Part shown: in pieces, positions 53,367 to 62,074 of the stretch
Position numbering within the stretch: the first letter of the stretch is position 1
How the letters are laid out: every line of letters begins with the position of its first letter
Source of the DNA: Bin5 sp965221145
Lineage (GTDB): Bacteria; Chloroflexota; Anaerolineae; Caldilineales; Caldilineaceae
Direction of reading: 5' to 3'
Assembly (NCBI GenBank): GCA_965221145.1
Contig: OZ244877.1
Location: 4,774,001 to 4,838,000 of the forward strand
Length of the DNA: 64,000 nt
Notes under the pieces: generated by a model
What the model was told of the DNA's origin: nothing
The model's input: only the letters and a program-made list of their open reading frames with translations
Databases searched by the model: none
Position numbers and translations under genes: made by a program

Positions 53367-54153
53367 TTTGAATTTCCTTCCTAATTAGAGCGTGCCTAAG
53401 CCGGCGGATCGCGTAAATCCGAGATATGCCCATTGGTAAATTCTACATCGTGTGCCGTTACCCTATCATAACACCAAACCGCATGACCACAACGTGACAT
53501 CTATGCACTGATGACAAACACAGACCGGCAACATCAAGACAGCCCATGGAACAAGTCCCATTCCCTCTAAGGCAAGGTTGCACATGATAGGGGAGCAAGT
53601 TGCATATAATAGGAGAGTAAGTGACCGCTTCTTTCCTATTATATGGCGGTTATATGGCGGATAAGCGCCTGGTGGTGACGGTTGCACGCCGGCCAGCGCT
53701 CCCCCAGCCATTGGTGCCGGCGTTGACGTCGCCCGCCATCACTTCAGCCACACGCAGGACAAGTTTGAGCGAGAGCCACAATTGTGGCGTGGATACACCG
53801 AATGAGATCATGCGTGGCGTGAGGAATTAGAAACAAGGGGTGTCGTTGGTGTGGGACGTGCCGGTACGCCTGGCCCTGCCTATTTATCAGGCCGGCTTCT
53901 CGGATCCATTTACTTGACAGTGGATGGGTGATCAAGTAGACTGCGCACTGGTATTCGATGTCCGATATCTTGTATCCGATTCCGCAGCAACTTTTTTCCC
54001 TCACAACTCATACTCACAGGAGCGTAAGCGCGGCAGCCACTCAGAATGTCAAGCCCTGCTTGAGGCCAGACCCCCCGAACAGCCCTGCAGGCGTCTGTCA
54101 AGAGTCGTATTCTCACTAGCAGGCTCAAGGTGTAACCATGTCAAGGTGTAACC
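53367..54153. other. Intergenic region with short direct and inverted repeats
   Basis: About 790 bases without a supported gene. TTGCACATGATAGGGGAGCAAG and its neighbour TTGCATATAATAGGAGAGTAAG form a tandem pair at 53576-53621 (about 23-base units; words shortened here to their shared TTGCA and TAGG parts). CATATAATAGGA (53603-53614) pairs with TCCTATTATATG (53634-53645). The word TCAAGGTGTAACCATG occurs twice at 54124-54155, its second copy containing the next gene's start codon. Confidence 0.5.
53603..53645. repeat. 12-bp perfect hairpin
   Basis: CATATAATAGGA and TCCTATTATATG are exact reverse complements separated by 19 bases. The purpose is unknown: an operator or a mobile-element end would both fit. 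Confidence 0.6.
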
Positions 54154-55143
54154 ATGGGAGAAGATATGACAATAGGTGCTGCGCTGGTGCCGGAACTGCC
54201 CGCCCCCCCCACACGCCTCCACGCTTGGCGTGCCGGGCTGATCAAGGAAATCCGCCTTAACTGGCAGCTCTATGTGATGATCCTGCCCGTGCTGGCCGGC
54301 TTCTTCCTCTTTCGCTTCTACCCGCTGTACGGCCTGCAAATCGCCTTCAAAGACTACAACATCGTCGCTGGCATCAAGGGCAGCGATTGGGTGGGGGTGG
54401 AGAACTTCCTCAAATTCTTCGAGGACCCCTTCTTCTTCCGCGTCGTCAAAAACACGGTCGTGCTCGGCTTCTGGACGCTCGTGATCTCCTATCCCCTGCC
54501 AATCATCTTCGCCGTGCTGCTCACCGAAGTCAAACAGCAACACGGCCTGTTCAAGCGCGTCACCCAATCGATCAGCTACCTGCCGCACTTCATCGCCGTC
54601 GTCGTGATCGTCGGCCTTATCTACGACTTCTTCAGCTTCGACGGCATCGTCAACCAGATAGCGGTCGCCCTGACCGGCGAAAAGTGGCGCATCCTCGGCA
54701 CATCGGCCTGGTTCCGCCCGCTCTTTGTTGGCTCCGTCCTCTGGCAAGGCATCGGCTGGGGCTCAATCATCTACCTGGCGGCGCTGACAAGCATCCCGCC
54801 CGAACAGTATGAATCGGCAATCGTCGACGGCGCATCCCGCTGGCAGCGCATCCGCTACATCACCCTGCCCGGACTGCTGCCCGTGATCAGTGTCACGTTT
54901 ATCCTATCCGTGGCGACAATCGTCTCGGTGGGATTCGAAAGAGCCTTCTTGCTGCAACAACCGGCCACCTACAGCGTTTCCGACGTCATCGCAACCTACG
55001 TCTACCGACGCGGGCTGATCAAATTTGACTTCAGCTATGGGGCGGCCATCGGCCTGTTCGACTCCATCATCGCTTTCATGTTGGTCGTCGCGGCCAACTA
55101 TATCGTAAAAAGCACCAATGAAGACCGCGAAGGGCTGTGGTAG
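54154..55143 (+). CDS. Carbohydrate ABC transporter permease (LplB type)
   Basis: 329 residues. Six membrane helices starting at QLYVMILPVLAGFFLFRFYP, the LplB hallmark YGLQIAFKDYNI, and the EAA loop YESAIVDGASRWQRIRYI. With the 55157 and 56129 genes it forms an uptake system of the LplABC/YtcP group, often for pectin- or hemicellulose-derived oligosaccharides. ATG 54166 is an alternative start with GGAGAAG just upstream. No ATPase gene is present. Confidence 0.92.
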   Translation: MGEDMTIGAALVPELPAPPTRLHAWRAGLIKEIRLNWQLYVMILPVLAGFFLFRFYPLYGLQIAFKDYNIVAGIKGSDWVGVENFLKFFEDPFFFRVVKNTVVLGFWTLVISYPLPIIFAVLLTEVKQQHGLFKRVTQSISYLPHFIAVVVIVGLIYDFFSFDGIVNQIAVALTGEKWRILGTSAWFRPLFVGSVLWQGIGWGSIIYLAALTSIPPEQYESAIVDGASRWQRIRYITLPGLLPVISVTFILSVATIVSVGFERAFLLQQPATYSVSDVIATYVYRRGLIKFDFSYGAAIGLFDSIIAFMLVVAANYIVKSTNEDREGLW

Positions 55144-55156
55144 CGAGGTGTAGACC

Positions 55157-56035
55157 GTGCATACCCTGAGAAAGATGCAGTTGTTCGATTACCTGAACTA
55201 CCTGTTCCTGATCGGGTTCAGTTGCCTGATGCTATACCCGCTGCTCTACGTCTTTTCCATCTCGGTCAGCGACGGCGATGCGGTCTGGAAGCAGTCCGTG
55301 AAGCTCTTCCCTATCGGCTTCAACCTGGAGCCTTACGAAGCGATTGCCCGCTCGAATTCAATCTTGCGAGCCTACCGCAACTCGATCACCTACACTGTCC
55401 TCGGCACCGTCTTCACGCTCATCGTCTGCCTGCTGGCCGCCTATCCGCTCTCCGAGCCGCGCTTCCGCTTGCGCGGCCCGATCAGCCTCATCCTCGGCCT
55501 GACGCTCTTCTTCTCCGCCGGCCTCATCCCCACCTACCTGACCTACCAGAGCTATGGGCTGCTCAACACGATTTGGGTCATCACCCTGCCGGTCGCCTTC
55601 AATTTCTGGTTCATCATCCTGGTGCGGGCCAACATCTCGACCATTCCGCGCGAGTTGAAGGACGCCGCCCGCGTTGACGGCGCCAGCGACTTTCGCATCC
55701 TGTTGCAGATCATCATACCCCTGTCGAAACCGATCCTGGCGACCATTGCCCTCTTTGTCGCCGTCGCAATCTGGAACGATTTCTTCAACCCGCTGATCTA
55801 TCTCAACAACTCGGAAAAGTTCCCCTTGACCATCATGCTGCGGCGGATGCTGATACGCGGCGCCACAGGGGACGTCGTGCAGGGAAACTATGCCGACACA
55901 TTGCAGGCAAAGGCCTTCTTCAGACAGGTAAAGATGGCAACCGTCGTCGTGACGACCGGCCCGATCCTGCTCGTTTATCCCTTTGTCCAAAAATACTTTG
56001 TCAAGGGCACGCTCGTCGGCGCAATCAAAGGGTAA
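55157..56035 (+). CDS. Carbohydrate ABC transporter permease (LplC/YtcP type)
   Basis: 292 residues. LYPLLYVFSISVSDGDAV, GLTLFFSAGLIPTYLTYQSYG and the EAA loop LKDAARVDGASDFRILLQII are typical of LplC, and the protein ends VKGTLVGAIKG. It starts 13 bases after the LplB-type gene and completes the membrane channel. Confidence 0.93.
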   Translation: MHTLRKMQLFDYLNYLFLIGFSCLMLYPLLYVFSISVSDGDAVWKQSVKLFPIGFNLEPYEAIARSNSILRAYRNSITYTVLGTVFTLIVCLLAAYPLSEPRFRLRGPISLILGLTLFFSAGLIPTYLTYQSYGLLNTIWVITLPVAFNFWFIILVRANISTIPRELKDAARVDGASDFRILLQIIIPLSKPILATIALFVAVAIWNDFFNPLIYLNNSEKFPLTIMLRRMLIRGATGDVVQGNYADTLQAKAFFRQVKMATVVVTTGPILLVYPFVQKYFVKGTLVGAIKG

Positions 56036-56128
56036 ACCTGGGGGCGGGGCGCGTCTCGCCCGCTCTTACGGAATACGCAATAGGCAGTGACCGCTCATCC
56101 ACTTTGTATTCACACGGAGAAGAGAGAA

Positions 56129-57796
56129 ATGAAGAAGATCAGCCTGTCGTCATCCATTTGCCTGCTCATCGTCTTGAGCATCCTGTTCGTGGGCTGCGTG
56201 CCACAACAACCTATGGCCGCCGAGCCGGACGAACTGGAACTGGAGTTGATGCTCGCGCCCGAAGGTGTCTTCGGAGACATCACGCCCGAGACCTACTCGA
56301 TGCAGCTTCTGGCCGAGCGCACCGGCTTCAACTTCGCCTTCCGCCAGATCCCGCGCGAGTTCCTCGGCGAGCGCATCGCCACCACCCTCGCCTCCGGCGA
56401 CCTGCCGGACATCATGCAGCTCGGCGTGCCCGCCGACTCGACCGGGACTTCAATGGACATCGGCCACGAGTTCGGCCCGCAAGGGCTGTTCGTCTCGCTC
56501 AGCGAGTACATTGACGCGGGCAAGATGCCCAATCTCGCCGCCGAGATGGAAAGACAGCCCGACATGGAGCGCCTGATGACCTCGCCCGACGGCAACATCT
56601 ACGGCGTGCCCCAGGTCCGACGCCTGCGCCAGCTGCGGCCATGGCTGCAACTGCGCGCCGATCTGCTTGAACAGTGCGGCATCATCGAGGACAGATGGAA
56701 CGGCAACTGGGACGCCATCCTCACCCTGGAAGACCTTCAGGGCGCGATGCTGTGCCTGCAGGAACAGCTGGGCGGCAAACCGGTCCTCTCCAGCCGCAGC
56801 GGCTTCACCGGCCACGCCGGCAACTGGGCCAAATGGCTGGGCACAGACCTGACCGTGTACTACAACCCCTACACCGAGCAGTACGAGTATGGCCCGCTGA
56901 TGGACCGTTTCCGCACCATGGTCGAGTTCATGAACTGGATGTGGGAAACCGGCGTCCTGCATCCTGAATACGCCATCATGAGCGACCCCGACTGGGAGGC
57001 GCTGGCGCGCGGCACCTGCGAGGCCGGAGCCATTCTTGAGAACACCGGCTGGCACTTCTATTCGTGCGTCGCCAATGCGGGCATTGACCAGGGCAAGTTC
57101 TACCCCGTCATGTCGCTGACCATCGACGGCGAAAAGATCCTCTGGCCCGCTCCCTCGAATGTATGGCTCGGCAACCCCCTGGTCATCTCGGCCTCCTCCT
57201 CAGCGGAAGAGATCGAAGCCGCCGTTTGGCTCATTGACTACCTGTTCAGCACAGAAGGCCGCTTCCTGATCTACCAGGGCAAAGAGGGCGTGGACTGGAC
57301 CTATCGCGCCGACGGCGCCAAGTGCTACACCGATACCATCCTGCGCCATCCCAGCCTCAAGGAAAAACACTATTGCAGCGGCGCCATCCCCGAATCCCCG
57401 CCCGCCCTGACCAACGAGACGGCCTTCATCAATGACATCGGCTCGCTCGCCCGCGTCTGGTGGCCGGAGGCCGAACCGCACTGGGGCCTGATGGCAGACT
57501 GGCCCGCGCCCGAATTCCCCGACGGCTGGCGCTGGATTGACGACAACTTCATCAATCCCAGCGGCTCCTACGGCGATCCCCTGCCCTCCATCGTCCTGAA
57601 CGAAGAGGAGGCCGAGGTTGCCGCCAGTCTCGGCGCCCCGATCGACACTTATCTGCTTGAAACGATCCAGCAGATGATCGAGGGCCAGATCGAGATCAAC
57701 GACGACACCTGGGGCGAGCTTACCTCCACGATCGAAGACATGGGCGCCCAAGGGATTGTCGACGCGTACAACGCCGCGCTCTCACGCGTGCAGTAG
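56129..57796 (+). CDS. Carbohydrate ABC transporter binding lipoprotein (LplA type)
   Basis: 555 residues from ATG 56129 (GAGAAGAGAG upstream). The signal peptide ends in the lipobox LFVGC (about Cys22). The large size and motifs such as GVPQVRRLRQLRPWLQLRADLLEQ and WLIDYLFSTEGRFLIYQGKEGVDW are typical of LplA/YtcQ-type binding proteins. It captures an oligosaccharide outside the membrane for the two permeases upstream. A strong terminator follows 48 bases later. Confidence 0.92.
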   Translation: MKKISLSSSICLLIVLSILFVGCVPQQPMAAEPDELELELMLAPEGVFGDITPETYSMQLLAERTGFNFAFRQIPREFLGERIATTLASGDLPDIMQLGVPADSTGTSMDIGHEFGPQGLFVSLSEYIDAGKMPNLAAEMERQPDMERLMTSPDGNIYGVPQVRRLRQLRPWLQLRADLLEQCGIIEDRWNGNWDAILTLEDLQGAMLCLQEQLGGKPVLSSRSGFTGHAGNWAKWLGTDLTVYYNPYTEQYEYGPLMDRFRTMVEFMNWMWETGVLHPEYAIMSDPDWEALARGTCEAGAILENTGWHFYSCVANAGIDQGKFYPVMSLTIDGEKILWPAPSNVWLGNPLVISASSSAEEIEAAVWLIDYLFSTEGRFLIYQGKEGVDWTYRADGAKCYTDTILRHPSLKEKHYCSGAIPESPPALTNETAFINDIGSLARVWWPEAEPHWGLMADWPAPEFPDGWRWIDDNFINPSGSYGDPLPSIVLNEEEAEVAASLGAPIDTYLLETIQQMIEGQIEINDDTWGELTSTIEDMGAQGIVDAYNAALSRVQ

Positions 57797-57843
57797 CCCC
57801 CTGGGAACGCGGGCATCTTGCCCGCACTTACGCAATATGAGAA

Positions 57844-57886
57844 AACGCTGGGGACGGTGAATCCTTCCGTCCCCAGCGTTCCTTTT
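57844..57886 (+). terminator. Rho-independent terminator of the LplB-LplC-LplA operon
   Basis: AACGCTGGGGACGG (57844-57857) pairs perfectly with CCGTCCCCAGCGTT (57867-57880) across a nine-base loop, then CCTTTTC. A 14-bp GC-rich stem placed 48 bases after the binding-protein stop codon makes it the clearest terminator in the window. The T-tract is short. Confidence 0.85.
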
Positions 57887-57910
57887 CAAGAGCAAGCGCC
57901 GGAGCCGAAT

Positions 57911-58582
57911 GTGGCCACAGTCAAGACGATAAACGATCCCATCCAATGCGCCGTGATCACCGGCGGGCACGGCTATGACGTGCGCAACTTTCATCGCCTC
58001 TTTCGCAGTCTGCCCGGCGTCGACGCCTACATCCAGCACATGGACGACTTCGCCTCCGCACGGCCATACGTCCGCGACGGCTACGACGCGGTGCTCTTCT
58101 ACACGATGTTGATGGACGGCCCCAGCGACGACGTACCGTGGTACGCCGGGCGGCCCAAGACCGCATTGGAGCATCTGGGCGAAACCGCGCAAGGCATCGT
58201 CCTCCTGCACCACGCCATCCTCGCCTACCCGCAATGGCCGCTCTGGAGCAAGATGGTCGGCATCCGCGTGCGCAGCTTCGGCCACCATCCTGAGCAGACT
58301 CTACATGTCGAGATCGCCAATCCCGCACACCCGATCACCACCGGCCTCAACGCCTGGGAGATGGCGGACGAAACCTACATGATGGACGAACCGGACGCAG
58401 ACAGCGACATCCTTCTGACGGCGGACCATCCCAAGAGCATGAGCGCCATCGCCTGGACGCGGATGTACAAGCGTGCGCGCGTCGTCTGCTTCCAATCGGG
58501 GCACGACAACCTCACGTGGTCAAACCCCAATTTCGGCGAGATCGTGGCGCGGGCGATCCAGTGGGCCGTCCGAAAAATCTAA
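57911..58582 (+). CDS. ThuA-like domain protein
   Basis: About 223 residues from GTG 57911. The frame is open upstream, but that part overlaps the terminator hairpin. AVITGGHGYDVRNFHRLFRS, YDAVLFYT, GIVLLHHAILAYPQWPLW, HPITTGLNAWEMADETYMM and CFQSGHDNLTWSNPNFGEIVARA (in overlapping parts) define the trehalose-utilisation ThuA fold, a glutamine-amidotransferase-like domain. Its biochemical role is not settled, but it occurs in sugar oxidation loci. It lies between a sugar ABC system and an MDR dehydrogenase. Confidence 0.88.
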   Translation: MATVKTINDPIQCAVITGGHGYDVRNFHRLFRSLPGVDAYIQHMDDFASARPYVRDGYDAVLFYTMLMDGPSDDVPWYAGRPKTALEHLGETAQGIVLLHHAILAYPQWPLWSKMVGIRVRSFGHHPEQTLHVEIANPAHPITTGLNAWEMADETYMMDEPDADSDILLTADHPKSMSAIAWTRMYKRARVVCFQSGHDNLTWSNPNFGEIVARAIQWAVRKI

Positions 58583-58676
58583 TGTAAATCCCGATTGAAA
58601 CCGAGGCGTCATGGCGCGGGATTACGCAATGGAAACGTGGTCGTCTCGCCTGCCCTTACGCAATACGCAATACGCA
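58579..58676 (+). repeat. CTAATGTG-ended element, partial copy 1
   Basis: Begins CTAATGTAAATCCCG and contains GAAACGTGGTCGTCTCGCCT and the TACGCAATACGCAATACG array. It matches the minus strand of 61243-61341 at about 80 percent. It overlaps the end of the ThuA gene by four bases. Confidence 0.7.
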
Positions 58677-58708
58677 ATACGCAATACGAAACGCCCGGAG
58701 ACGGCTTC

Positions 58709-59659
58709 ATGCGCGCGTTGGTGACGAGGCTCAGGCCCGACAAAACACGCGAAAAACTCCTGGTGAACAACTGGCCGGCGCCACAGGGACCCACCGGCAA
58801 CCAGGTCAAGACCCGGACAATCTATTCGGGCATCACAAACGGGACCGAGCATAACGATCTGGTCGGCGGCAACTATGCGCATCCTGACGACGCGCTGCCC
58901 GCCGGCTGGGGCTATCAACACGTCGGGCGCGTGATCGAAACCGGCCCCGACGTGGCCGAGCTTGCCATCGGCGATCTGGTGTACATCAACGCCGATCACA
59001 TGGAATATGTAGTGGCGCGTGAAGATGGGCTGCTCATCAGACTGCCGCCGGACGTGGACCCCAGGCAGGCCGCGCTCTTCGGCATGACCGGCGTGGCGAT
59101 GCATTCCTGTCGGCACGCTGACCTGCGCATGGGCGAACGCGTCCTCATCGTCGGCCAGGGCTTTATCGGGCAGATGGCGGCCCAGATCGCCAATGCCATG
59201 GGCGCAGGCGTCGCCGTCTGCGAAATCGACCGCCGCCGCCTCGAACTGGCGCGAAGGATCGGCGCGGCGGAAGAGGTGTTCGATGTCACCGGCGACGGCT
59301 GGGAGAGACAGATCGCCGACGGCGCATTCGATGCGCTCATCGACGCGGCCGGCGTCGAGGGCATGGAGGACCGCCTGATCCGCGCGCTCAAGAGCCGCGG
59401 CAGACTGCTGCTCATCGCCGGACGCTTCCACGTCAACTACACCTTCAACCTGGGCCAGGCGCACGAAATCACCATCAGGCAGAACACCGGCTATGACCGC
59501 GACGACCTGGCGAACCTGTGCCGACTCGTTCGCCGGGGGTTGCTCGATATTGCGCCGCTGCTCCAAGATGTCGTGCCGGTGACGGACGCCCAACGCGTCT
59601 ATGAAACGCTGCGCGACGCCCCGCATCAACTGTTGGGCACGGTTTTCGTCTGGGAATGA
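58709..59659 (+). CDS. MDR-family dehydrogenase
   Basis: 316 residues from ATG 58709. The upstream frame is repeat sequence. GroES-like N-part (IYSGITNGTEHNDLVGGNY, GWGYQHVGRVIETG, IGDLVYINADH), then the Rossmann domain RVLIVGQGFIGQMAAQIANAMG. It lacks obvious catalytic and structural zinc Cys clusters. It probably oxidises a sugar or sugar acid derivative with NAD(P). It is related in layout to the 35498 gene beside the other ABC system. Confidence 0.85.
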   Translation: MRALVTRLRPDKTREKLLVNNWPAPQGPTGNQVKTRTIYSGITNGTEHNDLVGGNYAHPDDALPAGWGYQHVGRVIETGPDVAELAIGDLVYINADHMEYVVAREDGLLIRLPPDVDPRQAALFGMTGVAMHSCRHADLRMGERVLIVGQGFIGQMAAQIANAMGAGVAVCEIDRRRLELARRIGAAEEVFDVTGDGWERQIADGAFDALIDAAGVEGMEDRLIRALKSRGRLLLIAGRFHVNYTFNLGQAHEITIRQNTGYDRDDLANLCRLVRRGLLDIAPLLQDVVPVTDAQRVYETLRDAPHQLLGTVFVWE

Positions 59660-59686
59660 GGCGCTGCACGAGAGAGGAGACGAGTT

Positions 59687-61117
59687 ATGGCGCTCCACCT
59701 GCTTTTCATGTCGCTTGAGGATGTACACGAACCGCGCGGGCGGCTGCAAACCGGCGGTTGCACGCTCCTCAAAGACCCCGACCCGCCCCAAGGTCTGGAG
59801 GAGGATCTGAACGAATTCGCACAAGACCTGGCCTTCACCACCCTGCAAGAGCGCGACGGCGCCATCCACGTCTGGTATAGCCTGCGGCGCAGCCCCGAGC
59901 GCTTCCTAGTCGGGCGCCTGAGCGCCGAACAGGCGAGCGCCCGCAGTCATTCCGAAAGCGCAAAGACCTTCAGCCTCACACGCAGCGGCTGGGATCCCAC
60001 CAAAATGAAGTGGCAGGTCTGCTATGCGCGCACGCACGATGGGATCCACTTCGAGCGGCCCGATCTGGGCATCGTCCCCGACGCAAAATCGCCCAACGTC
60101 TTGATCGACAACGGCGGCATCTTTTCGGTCATGCGCAACGACGCCGCCGCCCCGGAGCGGCGCTACGCCATGATCCACACCGGCTGGGGACCTGCGTTCG
60201 CTGGGGAGCCGTTGTCGGGCTTTCACCCGGTCCACAACGCCGGCGCAGCCTTCTCCCCCGACGGTCTGCACTGGCAAGAGTGGGCGCATGGCCCTGCTTT
60301 CCGCGATGGCAACGATGCCTTCTCTGCGATCTACGACCCCCGCGCCCAACAATACCGCTGCTATCAGGCCGTCCTGCGCCCATATCACTTTGCGTACCCC
60401 GACAGCATCGGCACCAACGACCCCCGCGGCCAACGACGCGTGCTGGCCATCCGCAGCAGCGACGACGGCGTCCACTGGTCGCGGCTGGAGAACTTCATCG
60501 AACCCGACGCCGATGATCCGCCGGAGCTTGAGCTATACATGTTCACCGTGTTCCCCTATCGCGACCGCTTCGTCGGCCTGATGCGCAACTATGCCCGCAG
60601 CCCGCTCATGATCGGCGAACACGGCCCCCATATCGCCTACGAATGGTGGGTCAGCCGCGATGGACTCCGCTGGCAGCGCCCGGCGCGCGAGATGCACGTC
60701 GGCGTCTTTACCACCTGCACACCCTTTGTCGTCGCGGACCGCCTGTGCTTTCTCGAATACAACACCATGCGGCGCTACAGCACCCCGATCGACCGCATCA
60801 CCTGGGTCGGGGCACAGTCGAACGCCGAGTTTTCCTCGCCACTGTTTGAGATGCCGCAGCGCCCCCTGACCGTCAACATCCAGAGCGGAACCGGCACGCT
60901 GCTGCCCGACCAGGCCTATGTCATGGTCGAGGCGCGGCGACCGGACGGCCACGTGATCGAGGGCTACGAGCGCGAAAAATGTCTGTTCGTCGATGTGGAT
61001 GGCACGGCGTTGCCGCTGCGCTGGGGTGAAAAGAACACGACCGGTCTGGCCGGACATGCTGTCTGTCTGCGCTTCTACCTGCGCGACGCGCGCATCTACG
61101 CCGTCAACGAGTCCTGA
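59687..61117 (+). CDS. Predicted beta-propeller glycoside-hydrolase-like protein
   Basis: 476 residues, not assigned to a named family. Recurrent blade motifs (YARTHDGIHFERPDLGI, AFSPDGLHWQEW, IRSSDDGVHWSRLE, VSRDGLRWQRPAREM), each with S-x-D-G-x-x-W spacing, indicate a five-bladed propeller as in GH32/GH43/GH68 or exo-acting sialidase-like folds. A C-terminal beta-sandwich (from about 375) follows. There is no signal peptide. It starts 27 bases after the MDR gene with GAGAGGAG upstream and is probably in the same operon, acting on imported oligosaccharides. Confidence 0.65.
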   Translation: MALHLLFMSLEDVHEPRGRLQTGGCTLLKDPDPPQGLEEDLNEFAQDLAFTTLQERDGAIHVWYSLRRSPERFLVGRLSAEQASARSHSESAKTFSLTRSGWDPTKMKWQVCYARTHDGIHFERPDLGIVPDAKSPNVLIDNGGIFSVMRNDAAAPERRYAMIHTGWGPAFAGEPLSGFHPVHNAGAAFSPDGLHWQEWAHGPAFRDGNDAFSAIYDPRAQQYRCYQAVLRPYHFAYPDSIGTNDPRGQRRVLAIRSSDDGVHWSRLENFIEPDADDPPELELYMFTVFPYRDRFVGLMRNYARSPLMIGEHGPHIAYEWWVSRDGLRWQRPAREMHVGVFTTCTPFVVADRLCFLEYNTMRRYSTPIDRITWVGAQSNAEFSSPLFEMPQRPLTVNIQSGTGTLLPDQAYVMVEARRPDGHVIEGYEREKCLFVDVDGTALPLRWGEKNTTGLAGHAVCLRFYLRDARIYAVNES

Positions 61118-61205
61118 CAGCGGGAAAATCGGGCCATGGCTTTCCCGGGCATAGCGGGCGCGTCGACATGGCCAGGCGCATGGCGCAGGCCAGCTTGCCG
61201 GCTCA

Positions 61206-61340
61206 CTAATGTGCGTTCACATTGAGAACCCGCTTTTTTCTGAATTGCGTATTGCGTATTCCGTAAAGGCAGGCGAGACGGCCACGTTTCAATTGCGTTA
61301 TCCGCCAAAAAGTCTCGGTTTCAAGCGGGATTCACATTAG
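61206..61340 (-). repeat. 135-bp element with CTAATGTG inverted ends
   Basis: CTAATGTG at 61206-61213 and CACATTAG at 61333-61340, with further pairing of ACCCGCTT and AAGCGGG inside the ends. It contains the TACGCAATACGCAAT words (minus strand). Its right end abuts a truncated IS5-type transposase frame. Confidence 0.7.
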
Positions 61341-61486
61341 ATATTGGCGCAGGGGCGCAGAATCCAGTAAACTGCCTCAACGAAACGTCGACACGTTTCC
61401 TCTTGCCCTGCATAGGCATGAGGGTGCCTTTGCAAGAATGCGTTAAGTTTCTGCCATTGATAGTTGGCGATTTCATAGGTAGACAT
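61337..61486 (-). pseudogene. IS5-family transposase N-terminal fragment
   Basis: 49 residues: MSTYEIANYQWQKLNAFLQR, then EETCRRFVEAVYWILRPCAN. This is the opening helix-turn-helix part of IS5-type transposases (the next residues in the family, GAQWR, are missing). It ends where the 135-bp CTAATGTG element begins, so the element or a rearrangement cut it off. Confidence 0.75.
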
Positions 61487-61551
61487 TCTACCATTGTCGC
61501 CTGTTAGACCGAACACAACAAACGTCAACGAAACTGTCACTGAGGTCCGCA

Positions 61552-61725
61552 ATGGAACGCGTTGCGTTTGTCATGCGCGTCAAAGAGGGGGAGGAAGAGG
61601 AGTACCGGCAGCGCCACCAGCGGGTCTGGCCGGCGGTTCTGGCATATCTGGGGCGGGGACTCCTACGACCCATACGACGCCTATCCCGAAGGTCTGCCGG
61701 AGGTGTTCCACTGGCGGGTTTCTGA
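61552..61725 (+). pseudogene. L-rhamnose mutarotase fragment fused to unrelated sequence
   Basis: MERVAFVMRVKEGEEEEYRQ, then RHQRVWPAVLAYL, matches the start of RhaM, which interconverts rhamnose anomers. After about 61650 the similarity stops. A different frame then reads GDSYDPYDAYPEGLPEVFHW, apparently part of another gene. The 57-codon frame cannot be functional. It hints that rhamnose genes were once at this locus. Confidence 0.6.
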
Positions 61726-62074
61726 CGCGCGGGACGTCTGGCGGCATACGCTGCGAGCAAGACTTGGTCCTTTGTTAGACTTTGGTAAATCTCGATCCAC
61801 AAACAAAGGATTTGACTATATATTCTACAAAAAGATGATGTCTCTTCCGCTCCACTACTTCTGTATTTCTTATTCTGTCTTTTAATAAGTCCTTTGCTAA
61901 TTCGTGGTAGATTCCGGCCTGCAAACAAAGAATTTAACTATAGATTCAGCAGACAGATGATGACATCACCGCTACGCACTCTGATCAGTGCCTACCGGAT
62001 CCGTCTGGATGCACCTTGTTTTTCCCATTTCATGGTATAGTAGATGGGGGGCCGGCCATAGCGGAGGAACAGCG
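61726..62074. other. Low-GC stretch with a ~75-base direct repeat
   Basis: No gene. Two imperfect copies of a segment that starts CTTTG(T/C)TA, passes CAAACAAAG(G/A)ATTT and ACTATA, and ends in AGATGATG lie at about 61769-61844 and 61892-61966, 123 bases apart. Confidence 0.55.

Noticed and set aside
53621..53830. 69-codon plus-strand frame
   Set aside because: It overlaps the short repeats and has no ribosome site or recognisable domain.
57818..57910. Upstream extension of the ThuA-like gene to an ATG at 57818
   Set aside because: The extension would be read through the perfect terminator hairpin at 57844-57880 and has no family similarity.
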